A stretch of 64,000 nt of DNA from Pseudoneobacillus rhizosphaerae (lineage in GTDB: Bacteria > Bacillota > Bacilli > Bacillales > Cytobacillaceae): contig NZ_CAKJTG010000014.1 in NCBI RefSeq assembly GCF_917563885.1, positions 1-64,000 on the forward strand, given 5' to 3'. The position numbers and the translations under genes are program-made. Position 1 is the first letter of the stretch, and each line of letters begins with the position of its first letter. This document shows, in pieces, positions 35,305 through 44,406 of this stretch. Below the pieces are notes generated by a model. It was given only the letters and a program-made list of their open reading frames with translations, ran no database searches and was not told the DNA's origin.

Positions 35305-35312
35305 ATAAAATA

Positions 35313-35642
35313 TTAGGCATTCTCTTTTAAAACTGAATTTAATGCAGAATTAGTTATTTTCCAGTGTGAGGCATGCCAATTAACATCTCCATTATTAAAG
35401 ATGATTACTTGAGGAGATTCATGTTTAATATGGTAATGCTCAGCAATATACTCTGATACTGATCGTGCATCTTGCACTGTTAAAAAATAACAATTTTGTT
35501 CTGGGTGTTCATTAGAGAATTTTTCATACTCACCATAGGCTGCTTGGCTTATTGGACATGTTATGCTGTGTTTTAAAACAAATACTAACCCAACCCCATT
35601 AATTGCTTCAAGTAATTCTGATTGATTATTAATTTGTTTCAT
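35313..35642 (-). CDS. brxC: Monothiol bacilliredoxin BrxC (YtxJ)
   Basis: 109 aa thioredoxin-fold protein of the YtxJ family. The single active-site cysteine is C29 in HSITCPISQAAY. The family removes bacillithiol from mixed disulfides or works in the bacillithiol redox relay in Firmicutes. Conserved QNCYFLTVQDARSVSEYIAE and the cis-proline segment HESPQVIIF are present. ATG behind AGGAGAGAGG. Last gene of ytxG-ytxH-ytxJ, a stress-inducible cluster in B. subtilis, and followed by a strong terminator. No sigma-B box was recognised upstream of ytxG here. Confidence 0.9.
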   Translation of the reverse strand: MKQINNQSELLEAINGVGLVFVLKHSITCPISQAAYGEYEKFSNEHPEQNCYFLTVQDARSVSEYIAEHYHIKHESPQVIIFNNGDVNWHASHWKITNSALNSVLKENA

Positions 35643-35685
35643 ATATCCTCTCTCCTATCGTTTCGAAAAATTTGCTCCAGAACGA

Positions 35686-36114
35686 TTACCCTTTTATTTT
35701 TTGCTCTTCTGCATCTAAAGCCCTTTGAGCTTCCTCAAGTTTTCTTTGAAGCTCTTCATGAGATGTTTGATAAGGTTCAATCGGAACATATTTAACTTCC
35801 GTAGTATGTTCTTCTTTTTCACTAAAATCCATTTCTTTATTCATCATCTGTTTTGCATGACTAGTTGTGTTTGAGAATAGTTTACTATCCTTTGCTACTG
35901 CTACAAGTTCACTACCTTTGCTTAACGTCACATCTTTAATATCATGGAAAGTACTGCGAATGTCCTTACCAGACTTTGGCGCTAGTAATAGAGCAGTAGC
36001 TGCACCAACGACTCCTCCAATTAGAGCACCAAGCAAAAAATCCTTTGTACCTGATTGTTGATTTTCCTTACTTCTTTCTTCCTGTGCTTCCGAGCGCAGA
36101 TCTAGGTTACTCAT
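35686..36114 (-). CDS. ytxH: YtxH-like general stress protein
   Basis: 142 aa. After a polar start, residues about 25-48 form the conserved hydrophobic YtxH segment (FLLGALIGGVVGAATALLLA) followed by PKSGKDIRSTF, typical of the family. The rest is charged and helical (ELQRKLEEAQRALDAEEQKI). It is probably membrane-associated through the single segment. The biochemical role is unknown; the B. subtilis homologue belongs to the general stress regulon. It lies 21 bp after ytxG and 43 bp before brxC. AAGGAGGATAAAAAA precedes the ATG. Confidence 0.87.
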   Translation of the reverse strand: MSNLDLRSEAQEERSKENQQSGTKDFLLGALIGGVVGAATALLLAPKSGKDIRSTFHDIKDVTLSKGSELVAVAKDSKLFSNTTSHAKQMMNKEMDFSEKEEHTTEVKYVPIEPYQTSHEELQRKLEEAQRALDAEEQKIKG

Positions 36115-36135
36115 TTTTTTATCCTCCTTAAAATT

Positions 36136-36606
36136 TTATCTTGAACGCAATCTTTGTAGCTCTATATCTCTTTTTTCTTCATTTAATTCCTGTTCTTTTT
36201 TTTGTTTTTTGGAATTCCATTTTTCCTTTATATCGATGAAAACATTACTCCATTGAACTACTTGAGAAATTTTATCTTTGTTTTGTTCAACTTGATGATC
36301 AAAGCTAGAGGTAATAGTTTTAAATGAATGATTTAATTTTTGTATAGTGGTTCCAACATCCTTAACAGCATCAACAACTGTATTTAAACTATTGGATTTA
36401 GATTGTAGATCGTCAGCAAGTGTATTTGTTTTTTGAAGGAGAAGTGTTGTCTCTTTTGTAACTCCCTCTAACTGGTCTTCGATTCCGGAAAGCGTTTTGG
36501 ATACACCTTCTAAAGTTCCTTGGACTGCTTTTAATGTTTTTACTAAATAAATGACCAAAATAAAGAATGCAATCGCAATAATTGCAACACTAAATGAAAT
36601 AATCAT
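36136..36606 (-). CDS. ytxG: DUF948 protein, YtxG-like
   Basis: 156 aa from the ATG at 36606, which has AGAGGTG upstream; a GTG 12 bases earlier overlaps that site. One N-terminal membrane anchor (about residues 1-25, MIISFSVAIIAIAFFILVIY) is followed by a coiled-coil-prone region with methyl-accepting-like repeats of small and polar residues. That region (VSKTLSGIEDQLEGVTKET) is characteristic of DUF948. A charged C-terminal tail follows. First gene of the ytxGHJ cluster; function unknown, stress-linked in B. subtilis. Confidence 0.87.
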   Translation of the reverse strand: MIISFSVAIIAIAFFILVIYLVKTLKAVQGTLEGVSKTLSGIEDQLEGVTKETTLLLQKTNTLADDLQSKSNSLNTVVDAVKDVGTTIQKLNHSFKTITSSFDHQVEQNKDKISQVVQWSNVFIDIKEKWNSKKQKKEQELNEEKRDIELQRLRSR

Positions 36607-36767
36607 CTGCCTGTACACCTCTTTTTTTATTTTTCATTATAAATGATAAGCTCTTAGTATATTTTAACAGTATAGTGAAAATCAGTCATGCATTCAATTC
36701 CACAATTATATACTTTTTAGGTTAAAATAGAACTGTACACATAATTCGCATACATATGGAGGAAAAA

Positions 36768-37883
36768 ATGAAAGATACTCGTATTGAAAAGCTAGCTAAA
36801 AACTTAATCAATTATTCTGTTCGTCTACAAAAAGGAGAAAAGGTATTAATTGAAAACTTTGGATTACAACGCGAGCTTGTGACTGCTTTAGTAAAAGAGG
36901 CATACGCAGCTGGTGGCTATCCTTTCGTTTCTTTAAAGGATCATCAAGTAGACCGAGCGCTTTTATTTGGAGCCGAGGAAGAACAGTATAATATGATGGC
37001 TCAATTTGAAGCGAATGTCATGAGCCAAATGGACGCCTATATCGGTCTACGTTCAGGCAATAATATAAATGAGCTGGCAGATGTCCCAGATGAGAAAATG
37101 AAAATCTCTGGTCGTACAATTGGCAGGAAGGTCCATAGTGAAATTCGCGTTCCAAAAACGAAATGGGTTGTTCTTCGCTACCCAACCTCTTCAATGGCTC
37201 AGCTAGCTAAGATGAGCACGGAAGGCTTTGAAGATTTTTATTTCAATGTATGTAATTTAGACTATGGCAAAATGGGCGACGCGATGGAAAGCCTGGTTGA
37301 ATTAATGAATCGTACGGATAAGGTTCATATTACTGGACCTGGTACTGATTTAACATTTTCGATTAAAGATATCCCTGCAATTAAATGTGCTGGCCAGCTT
37401 AATATCCCGGATGGAGAAGTGTATACAGCACCAGTTCGAAATTCCGTTAATGGTGTTATAACCTATAATACTCCGTCGCCATACCAAGGCTTTACATTTG
37501 AAAATGTAAAACTTACATTTAAGGATGGAAAAATTGTAGAAGCATCTTCGAATGATTCTGAAAGAATTAACAAGATTTTTGACACAGATGAAGGCGCACG
37601 TTATATTGGGGAATTTGCAATTGGAGTGAACCCTTATATCCTTCACCCAATGCAGGACATTCTGTTTGATGAAAAGATTGACGGAAGCTTCCATTTTACG
37701 CCTGGTGTTTTCTACGATGTGGCACCTAATGGGGATACACCTAATATCCACTGGGATATGGTCAATATCCAACGTCCTGATTATGGTGGAGGAGAAATCT
37801 ACTTCGATGATGTATTAATTCGTAAAGATGGCCGATTTGTTTTACCTGAATTAGAAGTATTAAATCCAGAAAATTTAAAGTAA
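36768..37883 (+). CDS. M29 family aminopeptidase
   Basis: 371 aa metalloaminopeptidase of the thermophilic-aminopeptidase (AmpS/AmpT) family. It removes N-terminal residues from peptides in the cytosol. Family metal-ligand regions are present: NIPDGEVYTAPVRNSVNG, YIGEFAIGVNPY, GSFHFTPG and NIHWDMV. It starts at the ATG at 36768 with TATGGAGGAAAAA before it; the ATG at 36756 is part of the ribosome binding site region. It is somewhat shorter than B. subtilis AmpS (about 410 aa from memory), so it belongs to the shorter subgroup. It is divergent from ytxG and convergent with murC, with a terminator downstream. Confidence 0.92.
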   Translation: MKDTRIEKLAKNLINYSVRLQKGEKVLIENFGLQRELVTALVKEAYAAGGYPFVSLKDHQVDRALLFGAEEEQYNMMAQFEANVMSQMDAYIGLRSGNNINELADVPDEKMKISGRTIGRKVHSEIRVPKTKWVVLRYPTSSMAQLAKMSTEGFEDFYFNVCNLDYGKMGDAMESLVELMNRTDKVHITGPGTDLTFSIKDIPAIKCAGQLNIPDGEVYTAPVRNSVNGVITYNTPSPYQGFTFENVKLTFKDGKIVEASSNDSERINKIFDTDEGARYIGEFAIGVNPYILHPMQDILFDEKIDGSFHFTPGVFYDVAPNGDTPNIHWDMVNIQRPDYGGGEIYFDDVLIRKDGRFVLPELEVLNPENLK

Positions 37884-37926
37884 AAAAATACGGGTCTGAC
37901 ATTATTGTCAGATCCCGTTTTTTTTT
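37884..37926. terminator. Bidirectional terminator between the M29 gene and murC
   Basis: ACGGGTCTGAC and GTCAGATCCCGT stem with long A and T tracts on either side. Confidence 0.93.
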
Positions 37927-39220
37927 AAAGCTGCTTTTCATAGGCTTCTTGGAACTTTTGAATATCTCCAGCCCCCATGAAAATAATAACGCTAGTTTCA
38001 TGTTTTTTTAAGTCGCTGGTATTTTCTTCTTTAAGAATTTCAGCTCCAGTAACTTTATTTTTCAAATCCTCAATCGAAAGCTTTCCGCGATTTTCTCGAG
38101 CTGATCCGAAAATTTCACATAGATATACTTGATCAGCGAGATTTAAACTTTCTGCGAAATCATCTAAAAACGTTTGAGTTCTAGTAAACGTGTGTGGCTG
38201 AAAAACGGCAACAATTTCCCGATTAGGGTATTTTTGTCTAGCTGCTTCTACTGTTGCTTTAATTTCAGTTGGATGATGGGCATAGTCATCAATAATCACT
38301 TGAGAGCCCACTTGCTTTTCAGTAAATCTTCTTTTAACACCTTGAAATGTCAAAAGGTGATCCTTAACAATTTGTGGATCTATACTTTCATAATGACAAA
38401 TAGCAATAACTGCTAAAGAGTTTAAAATATTGTGATTTCCAAACGTAGGAATGGTAAATGTCTCAAAAAATGTATGTCTGACAAAAACATCAAAAGTCGT
38501 TCCTTCTGTAGACTTTATAATATTTCTTGCTTGAAAATCATTTTCCTCGCCAAATCCATAAAAAAGAACAGGAACCTTCGCCTGAACCTTTTGCAGTTGT
38601 TCATCATCCCCACATGCAATAATCCCTTTTTTAACCTGTAATGCCATCTCTTGAAAGGCTGAAAAAACATCTTCAACATTTGCAAAATAATCTGGATGAT
38701 CAAAATCAATATTTGTCATGATGGCGTAATCCGGAAAATAAGAAAGGAAATGGCGTCGATATTCACAAGCCTCAAATACAAAATATTCAGCTGCTTCTTC
38801 GCCCTTCCCAGTTCCATCTCCGATTAAAAAGGAAGTAGGCTTTCCACCTTCCATTACATGAGCCAAAAGTCCAGTAGTAGAGGTTTTACCGTGAGCCCCT
38901 GTTACCGCAACACTTATGAAGTTTTGCATAAAATCGCCAAGAAAACGATGATATCGAACAATTGGCAAACCAAGCTTCATCGCTTCTTGAATTTCTTCAT
39001 GAGAATCAGGGTATGCATTTCCAGCAATGATTGTCATTCCAGGCTGGATATTTTCCTTTTGAAAGGGAAGGATCTTTATTCCAGATTGTTCGAGGGCAAC
39101 TTGAGTAAAAAAACGCTTCTCAACATCGGAGCCCTGTACTTCATATTTCATATCATGAAGAACTTGTGCTAATGCACTCATTCCAGAACCCTTTATACCT
39201 ACGAAATGGTAAATAGTCAT
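37925..39220 (-). CDS. murC: UDP-N-acetylmuramate--L-alanine ligase
   Basis: 431 aa Mur ligase that adds L-Ala to UDP-MurNAc, the first stem-peptide step of peptidoglycan synthesis in the cytosol. The N-terminal UDP-binding [21 protein letters not shown]-loop [10 protein letters not shown] at residues 108-117, central [10 protein letters not shown] and C-terminal [10 protein letters not shown] motifs are all present. The start at 39220 follows TTGGAGGTTC; an in-frame TTG at 39235 is inside that site. It follows sftA with a 241-bp gap, so it likely has its own promoter. Confidence 0.97.
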   Translation of the reverse strand: MTIYHFVGIKGSGMSALAQVLHDMKYEVQGSDVEKRFFTQVALEQSGIKILPFQKENIQPGMTIIAGNAYPDSHEEIQEAMKLGLPIVRYHRFLGDFMQNFISVAVTGAHGKTSTTGLLAHVMEGGKPTSFLIGDGTGKGEEAAEYFVFEACEYRRHFLSYFPDYAIMTNIDFDHPDYFANVEDVFSAFQEMALQVKKGIIACGDDEQLQKVQAKVPVLFYGFGEENDFQARNIIKSTEGTTFDVFVRHTFFETFTIPTFGNHNILNSLAVIAICHYESIDPQIVKDHLLTFQGVKRRFTEKQVGSQVIIDDYAHHPTEIKATVEAARQKYPNREIVAVFQPHTFTRTQTFLDDFAESLNLADQVYLCEIFGSARENRGKLSIEDLKNKVTGAEILKEENTSDLKKHETSVIIFMGAGDIQKFQEAYEKQL

Positions 39221-39461
39221 ATAAAGAACCTCCAACCAACATCTTGTCGTAAAACAGTATATGATATTAGACTAAATTTGTTATTTTCTAAAAAAGGCAG
39301 GGTAACTCGTTGTATATACCCCTATTATATTTACACAGTATAACACCATTTAATTCCAAACACTATTTATTAGTTGCTAAAATTGTTTAATAGCAACTCG
39401 GAAATTTTTACTTATTTGATACTTATATTATTGTAAAGATGAACATAAAGAATACTATCAT

Positions 39462-42197
39462 TTATATGAATGAACTACTAGTGTTTTCTTGGATTTGTTC
39501 AAGCGCTTCTTCGGTAATTAAGACATCGCGCGGTTTACTTCCTTTTGGTTCAGAGATAAATCCTTGCTGCTCCATCATATCAATTAATCGCGCCGCTCGA
39601 TTGTAGCCAATTTTAAATCTTCGTTGGACGCTAGATGTTGACGCTCCACCTTGCTCAATGACAAATTCACAAGCTTCATAGAAAAGCTCATCCTCATCTT
39701 CAATGACTTGAGCTCTTTTCAAAAGCTCCTCTTGTTGGAACAAGTACTCTGGCTCCTGCTGTTTTCGAACATGCTCAACAACCAAATCAATTTCTGCATC
39801 CGATACAAATGTTCCTTGTAAACGAACTGGTTTAGAGGATCCGTTTTCTAAAAATAACATATCTCCTCTTCCAAGTAACTTTTCTGCTCCACTTATATCA
39901 ATAATGGTACGAGAATCTATTTGAGAAGAAACAGAAAAAGCAGTTCTAGTTGGTACATTTGCCTTTATTAATCCAGTAATGACATCAACTGAAGGCCGCT
40001 GTGTAGCGATAATTAAATGAATTCCACAGGCTCTTGCCTTCTGTGCAATTCGACAGATGGACTCCTCGACATCTGCAGGTGACATCATCATTAAATCTGC
40101 CAGCTCATCAATAATAATAACAATAAAGGGTAGCTTATCTGAATATCGCTTATGCTGTTCTGCAATTTCATTAAAGCGATTAATATCCCTTACTCCAGTA
40201 TGTGCAAATAGCTCATATCGTCTTTCCATTTCATCAACTGCCCATTTTAGTGCTGCAGTCGCTGCCTTCACATCGGTGATGACAGGACTAACCAAATGAG
40301 GAATATGATTATATGGGGCTAACTCAACCATTTTAGGATCAATTAATAATAGTTTTAACTCATGTGGACTTGCTTTGTAAAGTAAAGAAATTAGAATCGA
40401 ATTGATACAAACACTTTTTCCTGACCCCGTTGCTCCAGCAATCAGTCCATGGGGCATCTTTTTTAAATCCGTTACAACAGGAGCTCCTGAAATATCTAGC
40501 CCTAATACAGCCGTTAGCGGAGATGAACTTTTTTGGAAGCTTTCAGTTCTAATAATCTCAGAAATTAACACAGGGCGGCTCTTCTTGTTAGGAACTTCAA
40601 TTCCGATAGTGTGCTTTCCCGGAATTGGAGCTTCAATTCGTATATCCTTTGCCGCAAGACTTAGTTTAATATCATCTGATAGATTCGTAATTTTATTTAC
40701 CTTTACACCTGGCTCCGGTTGAACTTCAAATCGAGTAACCGATGGACCTTGTGTAACATTAACGACATTGGCTCTTACACCAAAATTCTTTAACGCTTCA
40801 TTTAGTAGATGCTCTTGATTTTCAATCCAATCGATATTCTCTTGAGCAAAACGTGTCATCGGTGGATTTAATAGTTCCATATTAGGAAAGATATATCCGT
40901 TTGATAATTGATTTGATTCGGTAATCTCTATTTCAGTCGTACTAACGACTTTTTCCTGTGAAATTGGAGAAAGCATTTCCTGTTGGACCGCTCGTTCGAT
41001 TCTTTTTTGTTCCCATTTACGTTTGTCTTGATTAAGCATTAAAACATTAAATGGGAGATGAGATCGTTGAGTTGGTTTTTTTTCTAAATCTTCATTACGC
41101 GATTCCATTTCATTTTCTATTGGAAGATTTTCTTCTAATTCACCATCGGATTCAGATGTTATGTCTAATTCTTTTTCCAAATCCTCATTAAGTTCTTCTT
41201 GTAAGTAATCACTTTCTTCTATTTCGATTACGTTATCCTCGAACACTTCTTCCATGTATTCAGTTGATGAAGCATCTTCTTCATGGATAAGAGTAGCTGC
41301 TAGTTCTTCATGGTAAATGGTAGCCGGCTCCTCTTCATGATTAATGGTAGACACTTGTTCTCCATGGATGATGGTAGTCAGCTGCTCTTCATGGTTTATG
41401 GTAGCCGGCTGCTCTTCATGGTTTATGGTAGCCGGTTGCTCTCCATGGTTGATGGTAGCCGCTTGTTCTCCATGGTTTATGGTAGCCGGTTGCTCTCCAT
41501 GGTTGATGGTAGCCGCTTGTTCTCCATGCTTGATGGTAGCTGGCTGCTCTTCATGGTTTATGGTAGCCACTTGTTCTGTGTTACTAACTGAAAAAATCCT
41601 CTGTTCGATTTCAAGTAGTTTTTCGTCACTTGTTAATTCAAACTCCACTACCTCAGTCTGATGTGGGCGTTTTGAAAATCCATAAATAGGAGACGGAATT
41701 TCCGTTGGGCGGAATGGTCTACTGCTCTTCTTAGTCACTTTTGTTCGTGTTTCTATCTTTTGCTCTAGTTTTTTAGGTTCACTTTGAGTTTTTTGGTCTT
41801 GCTGTTCCACATATTTAACAGGAATGATTTTCTCTTGTAGTTTCATTTCAGGCTGGATTTGTTCTTGTTGATTAATCTTTTTTTCATGTAATCTTGCATT
41901 CTTTCGTTCGCTTCTTTCATTAGCAAAAGGTTTTAGTGGCAAGACTTCTTCCTTATCAGAATTCTGGTTTCTTAGCTCTCTTTTTGGTCGAACTCGATTA
42001 GTTTGTTTTGGCTTGTTCTCTTTATTTGATAAGATTGGTGTAGTTTCTTGCCCCTTAGGATAATAATATGTAACCCTTGTTTCTAGTTCTTTTTTATCGT
42101 TCTTAATTTCTTGGTTATATTCCACAATTGACCTTTCATGGTCATAGATTTCATCTTTTTCTTGAAACATTTTTAAAAACTTATTTAACCAACTCAA
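39462..42197 (-). CDS. sftA: DNA translocase SftA (soluble FtsK/SpoIIIE family)
   Basis: 911 aa. SftA is the soluble FtsK-like pump that clears chromosomal DNA from the closing septum. It has no N-terminal membrane segments; it starts SWLNKFLKMF, followed by a long low-complexity, charged linker. Then come the FtsK alpha/beta domain and the RecA-like motor with Walker A GATGSGKS (about 583-590), Walker B LPFIVIIIDELADLMM and, last, the gamma winged-helix (SSVQRRFKIGYNRAARLIDM) that reads polar DNA motifs. The linker holds eleven 9-residue repeats (about residues 210-308). I chose TTG at 42197 because the AAAGAGTGA site fits it; GTG at 42206 is the alternative. Confidence 0.93.
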   Translation of the reverse strand: MSWLNKFLKMFQEKDEIYDHERSIVEYNQEIKNDKKELETRVTYYYPKGQETTPILSNKENKPKQTNRVRPKRELRNQNSDKEEVLPLKPFANERSERKNARLHEKKINQQEQIQPEMKLQEKIIPVKYVEQQDQKTQSEPKKLEQKIETRTKVTKKSSRPFRPTEIPSPIYGFSKRPHQTEVVEFELTSDEKLLEIEQRIFSVSNTEQVATINHEEQPATIKHGEQAATINHGEQPATINHGEQAATINHGEQPATINHEEQPATINHEEQLTTIIHGEQVSTINHEEEPATIYHEELAATLIHEEDASSTEYMEEVFEDNVIEIEESDYLQEELNEDLEKELDITSESDGELEENLPIENEMESRNEDLEKKPTQRSHLPFNVLMLNQDKRKWEQKRIERAVQQEMLSPISQEKVVSTTEIEITESNQLSNGYIFPNMELLNPPMTRFAQENIDWIENQEHLLNEALKNFGVRANVVNVTQGPSVTRFEVQPEPGVKVNKITNLSDDIKLSLAAKDIRIEAPIPGKHTIGIEVPNKKSRPVLISEIIRTESFQKSSSPLTAVLGLDISGAPVVTDLKKMPHGLIAGATGSGKSVCINSILISLLYKASPHELKLLLIDPKMVELAPYNHIPHLVSPVITDVKAATAALKWAVDEMERRYELFAHTGVRDINRFNEIAEQHKRYSDKLPFIVIIIDELADLMMMSPADVEESICRIAQKARACGIHLIIATQRPSVDVITGLIKANVPTRTAFSVSSQIDSRTIIDISGAEKLLGRGDMLFLENGSSKPVRLQGTFVSDAEIDLVVEHVRKQQEPEYLFQQEELLKRAQVIEDEDELFYEACEFVIEQGGASTSSVQRRFKIGYNRAARLIDMMEQQGFISEPKGSKPRDVLITEEALEQIQENTSSSFI
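41274..41570 (-). repeat. In-frame 27-bp tandem array in sftA, 11 copies
   Basis: Encodes eleven nonapeptides of the form xATINHGEQ (variants K/I/Y at N, E for G). Central copies are nearly identical at DNA level and the outer ones diverged, the pattern of recent slippage or unequal exchange within a linker. Confidence 0.95.
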
Positions 42198-42311
42198 AGG
42201 TATCACTCTTTCTACTCTTTTGCTTCTATCATCCTATTTTAACAGTTATTCTAGTAATTTCGACAAAAAACATTAAAATTAGCTAAATATGACCATGAAT
42301 TTTTAAGAAAA

Positions 42312-42345
42312 AGGAAAAAAAGATCACCATGAGATGATCTTTTTA
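42312..42345 (-). terminator. Terminator downstream of ytpQ
   Basis: AAAGATCA and TGATCTTT stem then a long T-rich tract on the minus strand. It lies on the far side of the intergenic repeat, so ytpQ mRNA would include that repeat. Confidence 0.8.
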
Positions 42346-42382
42346 CAAAGTAAGAAAGTTTAACTTTTTTTGACTTCGAGAA

Positions 42383-42538
42383 TTGTCCAGCTCCAGCGCC
42401 CAGCGTCTAGTGGACTTCACTCCCCTTCCCTACGATAAGTCAACATCAAATCGCAAACAACGCGATTCGTGTTTCCTTTATCTCAGTCAGGGGAGCTCCA
42501 GTCCATACGCCGCTAAACGGGCGCTTCCGCTTTTCTTA
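42383..42538. repeat. Structured intergenic repeat (156 bp) abutting ytpQ
   Basis: Begins TTGTCCAGCTCCAGCGCC and ends GGGCGCTTCCGCTTTTCTTA. Nested complementary segments are visible: CAGCGCCCAGCG with the end region, TGGAC-CTCCCC with GGGGAG-GTCCA, and an ATCGC/GCGAT hairpin in the middle. It is more GC-rich than its surroundings. The ends resemble a dispersed repeat I recall from many Bacillaceae genomes. It encodes nothing, and its last bases TTA form the ytpQ stop codon. Confidence 0.75.
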
Positions 42539-43336
42539 CATTCTTCGATTTTTCCCCAAAATAAACATTGGTTCCAAATCGCCATTTTCATAAGCAAAGG
42601 ATAATGCAGTAATCGGAACCTTTCCACTTGCAAAGAAAGACATTGCCATTTGTGCTAACACATCATACCCGGTATTGTTTTGTATATCTGCGATAATTAA
42701 TACATCTTGATGTGGAACTGCTAATACCATATTGCCGCTAATTTGACTTTGCATATGTTTTAAAAAGGAATCATTTAGAATTCTACTTGCGTCATACCCA
42801 TCATTTGTAGAAAGGAAATAAAAAGTATTCCCTGCTACACTATCTTTTTTTACTTCTGTAGATAATGATCTCATGTTAAACAAGGCTGTTTCTTTTATAT
42901 GCTTTGAAAGAATCCCCTCTTGTTCAAGCATCTTTTCATCAATTAACCGATATGACTGACCTAAATCAAGGGCATAATAGATTCGAGTTTCTGCCGTGTG
43001 CTCTTCTGTTACTAAGGGAACACCCTCACCCGTTTCAAGTGGAAAAGAAGTTGAACGAATAACCGGAAATATTCTTTTGTCATTTCCAGACAAGTTATTT
43101 TCAGTTCCCATTACTTTTAAACCTTCTTCTACGTAATAAACTACTTCGTCGATAGCTTGGTCTTTTTGTTGATGCCATTTTGCAACGATACCAGAAATTG
43201 CCACAGTTATTCCCTTACCTGTTCTAGCATTAACAATCCTTAATTCATCTTTTTCACGATTATATGTGAAAGACCGATTTGGCCCCTTTAAACGATTTTC
43301 TAATTCCTTTTTCATTTTAATACTATCCATTTTCAT
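42536..43336 (-). CDS. ytpQ: DUF1444 protein, YtpQ-like
   Basis: 266 aa. DUF1444 family of unknown function. N-terminal [20 protein letters not shown], then a central domain, and C-terminal [20 protein letters not shown] with a final [12 protein letters not shown]. There is no signal or membrane segment, so it is probably cytosolic. The ATG at 43336 sits at good distance from AAGGAGTC; a GTG one codon earlier also would fit. The stop codon is contributed by the flanking repeat element. Gene order ytpP-ytpQ-sftA-murC is as in B. subtilis. Confidence 0.85.
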   Translation of the reverse strand: MKMDSIKMKKELENRLKGPNRSFTYNREKDELRIVNARTGKGITVAISGIVAKWHQQKDQAIDEVVYYVEEGLKVMGTENNLSGNDKRIFPVIRSTSFPLETGEGVPLVTEEHTAETRIYYALDLGQSYRLIDEKMLEQEGILSKHIKETALFNMRSLSTEVKKDSVAGNTFYFLSTNDGYDASRILNDSFLKHMQSQISGNMVLAVPHQDVLIIADIQNNTGYDVLAQMAMSFFASGKVPITALSFAYENGDLEPMFILGKNRRM

Positions 43337-43381
43337 CACTATGACTCCTTTATTACGCTTTTATTCTTACCATTCTACATG

Positions 43382-43412
43382 AAAAAACCTTCGTCTGAAA
43401 GAAAGACGAAGG
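43382..43412 (-). terminator. Terminator of ytpP
   Basis: CCTTCGTCT and AGACGAAGG arms with a short loop and six T on the minus strand. Confidence 0.9.
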
Positions 43413-43427
43413 AGTTGAAGGTCTTTT

Positions 43428-43742
43428 TTATTTTAAGCCTTGGATAAATTGTTCAATTTCTTCCTGCGTTTTGCGATCCTTACTAACAAAACGACCTAAC
43501 TCTATACCATTTTCATAGGCGATAAAACTTGGAATACCAAATACATCAAGCTGAATACAAAGATCGATAAATTGGTCACGGTCGACGTATATCCACTGAT
43601 ACTCAGAGAACTTAGCCTCAATCTCCGGTAAAACTGGCTCTATCACTCGACAATCTGGGCACCAATCTGCTGAAAAAAGAAAGACATGGCTACCGTTGTC
43701 ACGAAGCTCTTCAAATTGTTCGATTGATTCTAATTTCTTCAT
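43428..43742 (-). CDS. ytpP: Thioredoxin-like protein, YtpP-like
   Basis: 104 aa single thioredoxin fold with the active site WCPDC (C28, C31) in FSADWCPDCRVIEP. The cis-proline is in VFGIPSFIAY. No signal peptide, so it acts in the cytosol, probably reducing disulfides; the partner is unknown. The start is the ATG at 43742 (AAAAGGATG upstream), matching the family N-terminus MKKLES; an ATG four codons earlier overlaps the site. It lies 27 bp after a lipoprotein gene and may be co-transcribed with it. Confidence 0.88.
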   Translation of the reverse strand: MKKLESIEQFEELRDNGSHVFLFSADWCPDCRVIEPVLPEIEAKFSEYQWIYVDRDQFIDLCIQLDVFGIPSFIAYENGIELGRFVSKDRKTQEEIEQFIQGLK

Positions 43743-43769
43743 ATTTACTCGCATCCTTTTTAAAATAAT

Positions 43770-44279
43770 TTATTTTTCATCTGATTTTACCGATACAGAA
43801 TTGACGATTTCCATCATTTGGGCTGCTTCGGTTGCAAGACTGCTCGTTTTGACTTCTGAAGTCAATTTAACCCCACCAATTCCTACAGTTAACTCGTTTA
43901 TGTCATCATTTAGTTTTTCTACTAAAAAGAAGCCAAAGTTTTCTTTATCTTCCCATTTTTGATCAACTTCAAATTCTTCATGTTGGTTTAAAGTTGATTT
44001 ATATACAACATCACTTTGCCCATTTTCAAATTGATTATAAAATAATATATATGTCTTTGAGCCATTTTTTAAGATGACATTATTTGGAGATTCCTCGTCA
44101 ATTTCATATCCAAAAGGCAGGTAAAAGTCAATATCTTGTGCTTCTTTATTCGCTTCTTTTGGTTTTTCATTCATTTGTTTTTGGACAGCCTTGATTGATT
44201 CTTCTTTTTGATCATCAAAGGATGCTTGGCAACCTAATAAAAGAAATATTGATAAAATTAATAATACCGCGAGTCTCAT
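43770..44279 (-). CDS. Predicted lipoprotein of unknown function
   Basis: 169 aa. A short signal peptide (MRLAVLLILSIFLLLGCQAS) ends in the lipobox LLGC, so C17 would be lipidated and the protein anchored outside the membrane. After a charged linker rich in K and E (about 22-48), a compact domain follows with YLPFGYEIDEESPNNVILKN and a C-terminal helix. No domain family is recognised. The ATG is preceded by AAGGGGGAAAATGG. It precedes ytpP on the same strand by 27 bp, a possible two-gene unit that pairs a surface lipoprotein with a cytosolic thioredoxin; that link is inference. Confidence 0.8.
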   Translation of the reverse strand: MRLAVLLILSIFLLLGCQASFDDQKEESIKAVQKQMNEKPKEANKEAQDIDFYLPFGYEIDEESPNNVILKNGSKTYILFYNQFENGQSDVVYKSTLNQHEEFEVDQKWEDKENFGFFLVEKLNDDINELTVGIGGVKLTSEVKTSSLATEAAQMMEIVNSVSVKSDEK

Positions 44280-44406
44280 CCATTTTCCCCCTTAAAGGAA
44301 ATTATCCACTATTTCTATGATACCGTGCTTATAAGTGGACAATCAACCCTAAAATGGACTTTTCGCCTATTTTACCCAGTTTCATAGTGAATTAGTCGGA
44401 ATTTTT

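Noticed and set aside
39374-39398. Hairpin GTTGCTA...TAGCAAC between sftA and murC
   Set aside because: Short AT-rich stem without a T run. The bases GTTGCT recall the MITE ends, but the rest of the terminal repeat and the core are absent.
41310-41661. Plus-strand ORFs of about 100 aa with short peptide repeats
   Set aside because: They are antisense shadows of the 27-bp repeat array in sftA, with no start signals.
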